Source: Euperipatoides rowelli
Taxonomy: Eukaryota > Onychophora > Udeonychophora > Euonychophora > Peripatopsidae
NCBI GenBank assembly: GCA_003024985.2
Contig: PXIH01S0014684.1
Strand: one strand, 5' to 3'
DNA: 15,746 nt
Made by a program: the position numbers and the translations under genes. Below, one piece after another: positions 8,964 to 15,746 of this stretch (its first letter is position 1; each line of letters begins with the position of its first letter). The notes under the pieces were generated by a model that worked only from the letters and a program-made list of their open reading frames with translations, had not been told where the DNA came from and ran no database searches.

Positions 8964-8977
8964 ATCAGCATATGCTA
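8964..8977. repeat. Target-site duplication, right copy (SINE insertion)
   Basis: Second copy of ATCAGCATATGCTA. Removing the insert with one copy restores a continuous minus-strand reading: NVKIIAYADILILCSNIEEA. Confidence 0.9.
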
Positions 8978-9480
8978 TTATTTTAACATTACAGTTGTAT
9001 GATTTGATGTAGAGGCCTGGGAGGTTATCTTCAATGTTGTTCGTTAATTCATTTATGTATAATGTGAATAAATACCAACTTAAGGGGGAGCCTTGTGTCA
9101 GTTTGTGTGATTTTAAAAGTACCATATAATTTAGTTTTAATTTTTAAATATGAAGTTTTGACATAATGTAATTGGTAAGCCATTTATAATACTTTTATCC
9201 TGAAAAGTGTGAGTAATTTCTTGTATCAAGTAGACTAAATTGACAGAATCAAAAGCCTTGTGTAAGTCTATGAAAATAATGTGTAGTCTTTTCTTTTCCC
9301 CTTGTGAGCATGGCAAATGTCTTTGAAAATATGTATTGCTGAATGAATGGATTTACCATTAATACAGAATTAGAAAGGGTGAAGCATCTTGAGGTTGCTC
9401 TTTTATTTTGGGTGTTAAGAATTGGAGTAAAAAAATTTGGATCCACATTTTCAATCCAAATGGGTCTTATATCAATTGAA
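8977..9480 (-). pseudogene. LINE reverse transcriptase palm segment
   Basis: The minus strand gives EKKRLHIIFIDLHKAFDSV (about 9298-9242), palm motif A with its catalytic Asp, then after a frame change LTQGSPLSWYLFTLYINEL (about 9098-9042), motif B, then NCNVKIIAYAD ending at the SINE junction, motif C. Upstream, the open stretch 9446-9249 in another frame has no clear motif beyond its overlap with the lead-in to motif A. In the restored empty site motif C has one Asp where two are expected. The frame change between A and B and stops upstream show the copy is dead. Confidence 0.8.
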
Positions 9481-9804
9481 GGAATTAGTGGGAGTTTATT
9501 ATGTGTTTCTTGATATTTTATTTTAAGTTTGTTAAAGAATATGAAGTAAATTATAGTTTGGAACGTTTAATCCATGCATGATGCTGTCATTCCAGGAGAG
9601 TCTTTCATTTGTTCATAAGGTACTCAGATTTGTAAAAACAAAAACCGTGACAGGTTTGATACCAGAATAATTAAAAATGGTGTTCATTTATTCCATGTCC
9701 AGAAATTTTAAATTATTATGAACACATTTATATGAATGCATTTTTTTTAAAAAAATCAGCTAGTAGTCTATGGGATCTGAATACATTTTAAATAAACTGT
9801 ACCC
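9481..9804. other. AT-rich stretch, possible upstream LINE sequence
   Basis: On the minus strand short open runs continue upstream from the LINE palm without a motif I can name. It may be ORF2 sequence before the reverse transcriptase or unrelated DNA. Confidence 0.4.
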
Positions 9805-10245
9805 ACTTCTTGCTACTTATCCCCAGGCCCATTTCTGCCTCTAATTCTAAACCTACTTCTGCTGCTATCATCTTGCATGCACTTCTGCCTTCCTGTTGTC
9901 TGGACTGATTTCTTCTTTCCTATTCCTGGATCAACTTTTGGCTTCTGTGCCTGGATCTACTATTGCCTCCCTATCCCTATGGACTCACTTCTACAGTGTC
10001 AGGTTTTGACTTGGTGAGGCTCTAAGCTATTTAAAGCTTGGAGGCACCTTGTTAAAAAATGACACCAGAAGCAATGGTGTCTGCAGAAAAAAATTCAGAG
10101 GGGGTGGGTTTATATTTTTGGTTGCATAGGTCCCTGCAGATTGTGAGGCCCTAAATCTGGCATTGCAATTCTGCATTATCCTTTATCAATGATAAACCCA
10201 CTTCTAAATCCCTATTTCTGAATCTATTTCTACCTATCTATCCTC
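9805..10245. repeat. Degenerate pyrimidine-rich minisatellite, interrupted
   Basis: Short variants of CCTACTTCTGCC, TATCCCTGGATC and CCCACTTCTAAATCCC recur irregularly at roughly 20-35 base spacing on the plus strand through 9993 and resume after about 10174. The units are too diverged to align cleanly by eye. A MITE (9994-10165) splits the run. Confidence 0.55.
9994..10165. mobile_element. hAT-type MITE, 172 bp
   Basis: The left end is CAGTGTCAGGTTT and the right end, reversed and complemented, is CAATGCCAGATTT: 10 of 13 positions agree, and both have the CA.TG.CAG start of hAT elements. The next bases, GAGGCTC on the left and AGGGCCTC on the right, also correspond. The 8 bases outside each end are CACTTCTA (9986-9993) and CAATTCTG (10166-10173), agreeing at 6 of 8, as expected for an old hAT target duplication. 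There is no coding content. The flanks belong to one pyrimidine-rich repeat, which supports insertion into it. Confidence 0.65.
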
Positions 10246-11229
10246 TAGTCTTTTAATTTATATTTTTAAATATTTGATACGTATTGTACTCTTAATTAAA
10301 AAATTGGCTTTTGTTTTACCAACTTTTAAATTTTTTTGTTGAAAATGAACAATATTGATTATTGCAATTTGAATATTAATCAATGACAAAATGATTTAAT
10401 CAGTTTCCTTTTTTTCTGAAATAAAAAAAAAAATCAGTTTTAAGAGGTTCTTTTCTTTTTGAATGTTTACCCACACTGTCTGTTATATAACCAACAAATG
10501 AATTATAACCCTCAAAACAGAATCCCCACCCTAAAAAGACCTTATGATATTCTAAAGATTTTATAAAAACTATTATAATCCGGTTAATACAAACTATTCT
10601 TGTGCAAAATAACATTATGTCCACCACCAGATGGCATAGGATAGTCATGTGAGTCATTTTTTGTACATAGTGTAATTAAAAAACTGACCTCAAAGGGGCA
10701 ATTGATTAGGGCGACAATATCAACCTGGAAGAAAATATGATTTTAAAAATTATTGTTAAAAACAATTTGGATTTCAAATATTGTCTCCCCAGGAAATAGG
10801 AATGCTCCTTCAAGCAATGAAAAGTCGAAATTAAAAAAAAAAAAAAAAAAAACCTCTAATAATTTTATGTGGGCACCCATGTCTCAGGCGGTCACATTTG
10901 TCTAGATAGATTGAAACTAGAATGTATAATTATGATGGTTTGTTGTTGTTTTTGTGTGTTTTTTAATAAGATTTTATTTATAAGTAAAATAAATAAATTA
11001 TATGCCTAGAGTAAACTAAGGCCTAATCAATGAATTATAACAATAAACAAAGAAAAGGATACAATAAACAAAGAAAAGAAAATGTATATTTTCGAATAAA
11101 GGCAGAGAATGGGGAGGGAGCTTACCAAAAATTTGGCCTGTTAAGAATAAAGTGGGAAAATGTAATACACAAAGACAAAACACTTGTTTATCCTTTATTT
11201 ACTTCTTTTGACTTCAGAATTAATTAATA
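10246..11229. other. AT-rich stretch without recognisable gene
   Basis: Contains an A20 run (10833-10852) and a 21-base unit repeated twice in tandem at 11040-11081 (ACAATAAACAAAGAAAAG in both). A CTCF-core-like match CCACCAGATGGC lies at 10624-10635. The open frames at 10657-10400 (minus) and 11030-11227 (plus) have no known motif and are of the length expected by chance in such DNA. Confidence 0.6.
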
Positions 11230-12403
11230 ATTTTGACATCCAAAATTCCCGGCATAAAATATGTAATTACTACTAAATATATAGTTACAGATTTTTTTCT
11301 TTCTAATATGCATTAAATTTAGTTATACTAATTCGTAAATATCCATATTAAAATAAGTTCATATGGGCTGTGAATTATATAGCGCCTGGGAATTGCAATA
11401 TCTTAAACACTGTTTGCATCATACATTAACTTTGTGATTGAGAATAAACTAGAACTTATTGCCCGTATCCATATCGCAATTTATTAAATTGTTTGCAAAC
11501 GAAGCTGTAAAAAAAAAATCAATCTCAAAAGTTTAGAAACCTTTGAAATTGCAAGATTGTAAAGAAAGCAAATTCTTAAAATAAGAAATTTTGATATTAA
11601 ACGTCTTTTAAAAGGCAATAAAATATTTAGGCAAATTAGGCTATAGCCTATTAATTGTTCAGTTATTTAAGAATCGGCTATGGGTTCTTAATTTCATATT
11701 TTGAGACAGTAAAGTTTGATTCAATAATATTTTAAAAGTAGATGCAATTGAAATTGTAAATTGAAAACATCTGATGCTCAAAAATTACGCTTGTAATAGA
11801 AATCTCTTGAGAAAATTTATTTTGAAGTATCAAATGCAGATGTTGCGATTAATGGTTCATCTATTCTAGTTTATAGAATTTTTTTTTTTTTTTTTTTTTA
11901 CATTTTTCTTTCCCTTCTTGTTAAACTAATCACTTTTCCACTCCCGTAACTGAAGATAAAAACTTCTCAATTCATGTTTCTTTCAAACTTTTTATTTTTA
12001 ATCTATTCGTAAATTAATTTTCCAAATTTGCGGCAAAGGCTTTTGAAGTCTTTGAAGAGTTGGAAAACTATTATTTTAGAAATGTAATTTGCCTTAATGA
12101 ATTAAACTGCAATTATTTTAAATTAAACATTGCTTACCTGAAATTGTTATTGTTATTATTGTTTACTTGTTTACTTTTGTAACTAAGGACGGCGGCCAGA
12201 ATTCGAAAAGGAGACACGGTGACGGGAGACAAATTAAGATTCGTGATAATCAGTCTATAAATTTTTTTTAAAAAAAAAATAGATCTCACCTGCTGATTAA
12301 AAAATTAAAAATAAAACAAAGTAAAAAGAATAAAAAAAAATACTCATCCAAATGAAAATTATTTGAATAGTGTTCTTGTATAAAGGCAAGAAAATGGGTG
12401 ATT

Positions 12404-12422
12404 AATTGCCGCGCGGGTAATT
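12404..12422. promoter_or_regulatory. GC-core imperfect palindrome
   Basis: AATTGCCGCGCGGGTAATT is nearly its own reverse complement, with the mismatches in and beside the core. It stands out in AT-rich surroundings and lies in the CpG-dense part of the segment. No factor is assigned with confidence. Confidence 0.35.
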
Positions 12423-12687
12423 TGATTCATTAACACAATAGCCGCCACGCAACCGACTCATGCTAGAGAGGAAATGAGCCAACAATATTACACACATCAG
12501 TTGCTCACCCTTAAAACTCTCTAAGAATCTTTTTTAATATTTAAATTGATTTAATAGATTCAATAAAGATAAGTTGTCGAGCATGCGACATTATTATAAT
12601 TGTTAAAATTCTTAAAATTAATCTTAGAAAAATACGAACGACGTTTTTTTTTTATTATTATTGTGAACTGTGAAGCACCGTTTATAA

Positions 12688-12695
12688 TGACGTCA
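12688..12695. promoter_or_regulatory. Perfect CRE palindrome in the CpG-retaining segment
   Basis: TGACGTCA, a full ATF/CREB consensus, keeps its central CpG. One 8-base match in a window of this size can occur by chance. Confidence 0.3.
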
Positions 12696-13314
12696 AAATG
12701 TGTGAACAAACATAAAATGTCCAAACAACAAATTATGTTTAATATAAGTTCGTTTCTTTTTGGAAAATGTATTTGAATGCAATTCAGGACAGATGATAAT
12801 ATTTAATTGGTTTGAAATGAAATGATTATTTGTTTTTAGATAAGGGGAAACGGTAAATGTCAAAATGAATTTTAACGTTAATCAATGATTTGCTTAAAAC
12901 AAAATTAAGTTTTAAAATTAAAGATTCATTTTTGACTAAACAAAAGTTGAGTGGTATAAAAAAAAAGAAAAGGCTTTCTTGTGTTTCAAATCGTATCATT
13001 GAGATATTTTAAAATTTTGATTGTCTTTTAATTTTGAGCTGAGGAAAGACTTTAAAACACGGACATTGTTATAAGATAAAATAATATTGTAGATTAGGTA
13101 TTACACAACATTTTTTTGCTAATAGAGTAATGGACTCTGCTGCCGGATTCGGTTGCATTTTGTGATAGATTTAAAGAATTTAAAAAACAATTTGATCTAT
13201 TTTTGTTAAATGATAATTTTTTTTCAGTCAATGACAATGATTTCAACTTAAGGTGCTGTATTTGTATTTTGTAGTTATTTGGCTTGAATAGCTTTTTGTT
13301 AAATAAATAAATAA

Positions 13315-13315
13315 N
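13315..13315. other. Ambiguous base (N)
   Basis: A single N after an AAATAAATAAATAA run. Unlike the N at 14920, the flanks do not repeat each other; it may be an unresolved base or a collapsed gap. Confidence 0.95.
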
Positions 13316-13430
13316 TGTGATAGAACAATAAATAAGATGATGAATAAAAAAAAATGTTGATGGCTTTTTCAGTAAATTATTTATTTTATTAATATGTTAA
13401 GACTTTTTTAAAAAAAGTAACAATCAGTAC

Positions 13431-13602
13431 TGAGGCACTCATTGCAATAGTGCCTTACCCACAAAAATGTAAAAACTGAGTTATTAGTATTGGTACAGTG
13501 CAACACTGGCTGTAATGTAGCCTATATGTCACCAAAACTTCAATCACATTTTTCTCTATGAACTAAAAATGGGGTTGGGCCCCTATTGCGCAGAGCTCCA
13601 TG
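13431..13602. mobile_element. Candidate MITE with imperfect terminal inverted repeats
   Basis: The left side has CTCATTGCAATAGTGCCTTA (13438-13457). The right side read in reverse complement has CTCTGCGCAATAGGGGCCCA (about 13597-13577); GCAATAG, a CC pair and a following ACCC correspond. About 170 bases lie between, without coding content. The inverted repeats are only moderately similar and no target duplication was found, so this is tentative. Confidence 0.35.
13433..13455. repeat. 23-base palindrome with one odd base
   Basis: AGGCACT (13433-13439) pairs exactly with AGTGCCT (13449-13455), and the ATTGCAAT between them (13441-13448) is itself a palindrome; only the C at 13440 is unpaired. 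It may be part of the terminal structure of the candidate MITE. Confidence 0.85.
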
Positions 13603-13639
13603 GGTATTTAGTTTAAGATTTCTTCCTAATTGAATACAG

Positions 13640-13660
13640 TATATATATATATTTATATAT
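13640..13660. repeat. TA microsatellite
   Basis: An interrupted TATATA run with one extra T. Confidence 0.9.
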
Positions 13661-13968
13661 TTGTTAATATAAACTTATTTTGAAATAAAGATAAACTATT
13701 TTTTTTTTGCCTTTTCAACAAATTTAAATTGACAATTTATGTTTTAATATTACTGAATCATTTTAATATATTTGTCCTTATTTCTTTGGATATTTTAGAG
13801 ATAAATACTGTAGGTCTAAACTCAAATAAGGCAATATGAAGATAAACCTTAAAAAAAATAACCTAGATATACTTTTTTATTCAAACTTCATCTTATTGTT
13901 TTTATAAAATATTCCAGTTTTAAATTAATTTACTGTTATTCACCATAAAAAAACATAGTACTTGTTAA

Positions 13969-14215
13969 CAGGGATGGGCAAAATCTGGTCTAAGGGCAAA
14001 ATACTGAAAATATGTGAAATACAATATAAAATCCCCCCCCCCCCAATATATTTGAAATAAAAAATTTACATTTAAAATCAAATTATTTAAAATACAAAAT
14101 ACTTTTAAAATATAATTTCATTACAAAATACTTTAAGAAAAGTATTTGCAATATAAAATACCAAATACAAAATATTAGGAAACCTTTAATATAATACAAA
14201 TTATTTTACAATCTT
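13969..14215. mobile_element. hAT-like left end with AT-rich subterminal repeats
   Basis: CAGGGATGGGCAAAAT at 13969 matches the CAGGGATGGGCAA terminus of a widespread hAT group. As in those elements, it is followed by many short variants of AAAATACAAAATACTTT and AGTATTTGCAATA. A 12-base C run (14033-14044) interrupts it. The matching right end (TGCCCATCCCTG) is not found before the window ends, so the element is truncated here or extends around the minisatellite. Confidence 0.55.
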
Positions 14216-14859
14216 CTGAAAATTAATATCTACAGATTCAAACTCTTCTCTTGTATCCATTAGGGGCACTGCATGTCAGCAACTTGGTCAGATTTAATTT
14301 GTTCCATATACAGTCTTCTTAAATATCCACAAACTCAATTTACTCAAACTGCTTTTGTATGATTCATTATCTGTATGTGCTCTCCATGTCAGAATCTTGG
14401 TCTGATTCCATTTATTCTCTATACAAGCTTTTTATTCTCTTGTATCCATTATCTATACGGAAGTCCATGTCACTAATCTTCTAAAATATCTACACACTCA
14501 AACTCTTCTCTTGTATCCTTTATCCATAAGGGGACTCCATGTCAGCAACTTGATTAGATTCCATTTATTCCAAATACAAGCTTCTTAAATATCTTCCCAC
14601 TCACAAGCTCTTCTCTTGTAGCCACTATTCATCTGGGAATTCATCAGCAACTTAGTCAGATTTCATTATTCCATACTACACACTCAAACTCTTCTCTTGT
14701 ATCCATTAGCCTACCCATAAGGGGACTCCATGTCAGCAACCTTGTCTGATTCCATTATTCTATACTGCACACTCAAAATCTTCTCTTGTATCAAATACCC
14801 ATAAGGGGACTCCATGTCAGCAAATTGGTCAGATTGCATTAATCTATACTACACACTCA

Positions 14860-14980
14860 AACTCTTCTCTGGTATCCATTACCCATAAGGGAACTCCATG
14901 TCAGCAACTTGGTCAGATTNAACTCTTCTCTGGTATCCATTACCCATAAGGGAACTCCATGTCAGCAACTTGGTCAGATT
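14860..14980. other. Probable assembly join: identical 60-base flanks around an N
   Basis: Bases 14860-14919 and 14921-14980 are identical, and share variants such as CTCTGGTATCC that are rare in the rest of the array. The N at 14920 sits between them, shortening the local step to 61. The simplest reading is two contig ends that overlap but were not merged. Confidence 0.8.
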
Positions 14981-15026
14981 GCATTAATCTATACTACACA
15001 CTCAAACTCTTCTCTTGTATCCATTA

Positions 15027-15110
15027 ATACAAATACAAATGTGTCGGACAACAACAGACTATAGTCCAGCGAGGTTGTCCCTTGTCCATAAAAGCCCTTG
15101 TCCATAAAAG
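15027..15110. repeat. Aberrant unit in the minisatellite with nested palindromes
   Basis: The regular array is broken by non-array sequence. GGACAAC (15046-15052) pairs with GTTGTCC (15074-15080), and the loop holds the 10-base palindrome GACTATAGTC (15057-15066). Directly after, CCCTTGTCCATAAAAG is repeated twice in tandem (15079-15094 and 15095-15110) before the array resumes. Confidence 0.85.
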
Positions 15111-15746
15111 GACTCCATGTCAGTAACTTGGTCAGATTCCATTAATCTATACTACACACTCAAACTCTTCTCTTGTATCCATTACCTATAAGGGGACTTC
15201 ATGGCAGCAACTTGATCAGATTCCATTGTTCTATACTACACACTCAAACTCTTTTGTATCCATTACCCAAAAGGGGACTCCATGTCAGCAACTTGGTCTG
15301 ATTCCATTAATCTATACTACACACTCAAACTCTTCTCTTGTATCCATTACCCATAAGGGAACTCCATGTCACAAAACTTGGTCTGATTCCATTGTTCTAT
15401 ACTATACACACAAACTATTCTCTTGTATCCATTACCCATAAGGGGACTCCATGTCAGCAACTTGGTTTGATTCCATTAGTCTATACTGCACACTCAAACT
15501 CTTCTTTTGTATCCATTATCCATAAGGGAACTCCATGTCAGCAACTTGGTTTTATTCCATTATTCTATACTGCACACTCAAACTCTTATCTTGTATCCAT
15601 TACCCATAAGGGGACTCCATGTCAGCAACTTGGTCTGATTCCTTTAATCTATACTACACACTCAAACTCTTCTCTTGTATCCATTACCCATAAGGGAACT
15701 CCATGTCAGCAAATTGGTCTGATTTCATTAATCTATAGCCTACTAC

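Larger units (their letters stand above)
5830..9480 (-). mobile_element. Decayed LINE with zinc-finger-like C terminus, split by two insertions
   Basis: Three minus-strand segments (9480-8977, 8619-8019 and 6436-5866) read as one LINE ORF2: palm of a reverse transcriptase, then thumb/connection with an RILWKGK segment, then a Cys-rich C-terminal finger. The gaps are filled by a SINE-like element and by a piggyBac element. At each junction, the sequence left when the insertion and one target copy are removed reads on in one frame, so the three parts are one element. RILWKGK, PKGGL.LIDIHL and a CxxC...H...C finger point to the L1/Tx1-like group or a relative; I cannot fix the clade. The 5' end, endonuclease and any ORF1 are not recognised; the upstream limit may reach about 9700. 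Confidence 0.8.
11230..13170. other. CpG-retaining, transposon-free segment
   Basis: I count about 39 CpG dinucleotides here against about 12 in 9001-11000, though both are AT-rich. The densest part is about 12180-12700 (for example GACGGCGGCC, GCCGCGCGGG, GCCGCCACGC, ACGAACGACG). I recognise no transposon, protein motif or RNA gene. The CpG level suggests DNA that escaped methylation-linked decay or is simply older host sequence; a regulatory region or a non-coding exon is possible but not shown. Confidence 0.5.
14233..15746. repeat. Minisatellite, mostly 84-bp period
   Basis: About 17 copies share the core CTCCATGTCAGCAACTTGGT, preceded by CTTGTATCCATTACCCATAA and by CACTCAAACTCTT. Core starts at 15113, 15197, 15278, 15362, 15447, 15531, 15615 and 15699 give steps of 84, 81, 84, 85, 84, 84 and 84. 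On the left, core starts at about 14269, 14382, 14463, 14535, 14638, 14726 and 14810 give irregular steps of 113, 81, 72, 103, 88 and 84; two of these units carry an extra block like ACAAGCTTCTTAAATATC. The right side is the more uniform. The array runs off the window. The period is a multiple of three, which explains the short open frame inside it. Confidence 0.95.

Noticed and set aside
11030-11227. 65-codon open frame on the plus strand
   Set aside because: Begins in a 21-base tandem duplication and is rich in Lys/Asn as expected from AT-rich DNA; no motif.
12180-12240. Possible exon in the GC-richer patch
   Set aside because: No frame gives a recognisable peptide and there is no convincing splice-site pair; kept only as part of the CpG-retaining segment.
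12248-12298. AATCAG...CTGATT stem with an inner T-run/A-run hairpin
   Set aside because: The outer stem is six bases and the inner one is a homopolymer pairing, which is common in AT-rich DNA.
15226-15441. 71-codon open frame on the plus strand with a repeating peptide
   Set aside because: It lies wholly inside the 84-bp minisatellite, whose period is a multiple of three, so an open frame repeats by arithmetic. Neighbouring units carry stops in the same frame.
14233-15746. CRISPR-like array
   Set aside because: Units are 84 bases and repeat over their whole length with no unique spacers, in clearly eukaryotic DNA.

Overview
The window reads as AT-rich, non-coding DNA from an animal nuclear genome. 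No host exon, rRNA or functional tRNA gene could be recognised. Nearly everything identifiable is a broken or nested transposable element, and the families present (RTE-clade LINE with 'craniofacial development protein 2'-type endonuclease, piggyBac, hAT ends, Ty3/gypsy integrase, tRNA-headed SINE) are typical of metazoans. The sequence alone does not fix the phylum. Two single N characters (13315 and 14920) mark a draft assembly.

Layout: 1-2940 is a decayed RTE LINE on the minus strand, endonuclease at the high-coordinate end and reverse transcriptase at the low end, interrupted by an hAT fragment (422 to about 884) and followed by a GC-richer block (2945-3345) that is probably its 5' part. 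A second, unrelated LINE RT scrap lies at about 3905-4130 (minus). A Ty3/gypsy integrase remnant occupies about 5046-5700 (plus). From about 5830 to 9480 there is a third LINE on the minus strand, split by two younger insertions whose empty sites can be read in frame: an internally deleted piggyBac between TTAA copies (6437-8018), and a SINE-like element between 14-base target duplications (8620-8977) that sits exactly in the LINE's catalytic AYAD(D) motif. Then come a degenerate pyrimidine-rich repeat interrupted by a 172-bp hAT MITE with a 6/8 matching target duplication (about 9805-10245), featureless AT-rich DNA, and a segment at about 11230-13170 that holds clearly more CpG than its surroundings and no recognisable transposon. 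The window ends with a candidate MITE (13431-13602), an hAT-like left end (13969 onward) and a minisatellite of period 84 bp (14233 to the window end).

The relative history can be read from the nesting: the LINE first, then piggyBac and SINE into it; the RTE first, then hAT into it; the pyrimidine repeat first, then the MITE. None of these genes works with another; the window is an archive of insertions. I found no convincing new biological system. The most informative points are the two footprints with readable empty sites, the odd inverted repeat at the left end of the piggyBac, the minisatellite's unit-length transition, the assembly join at 14920, and the CpG-retaining segment.
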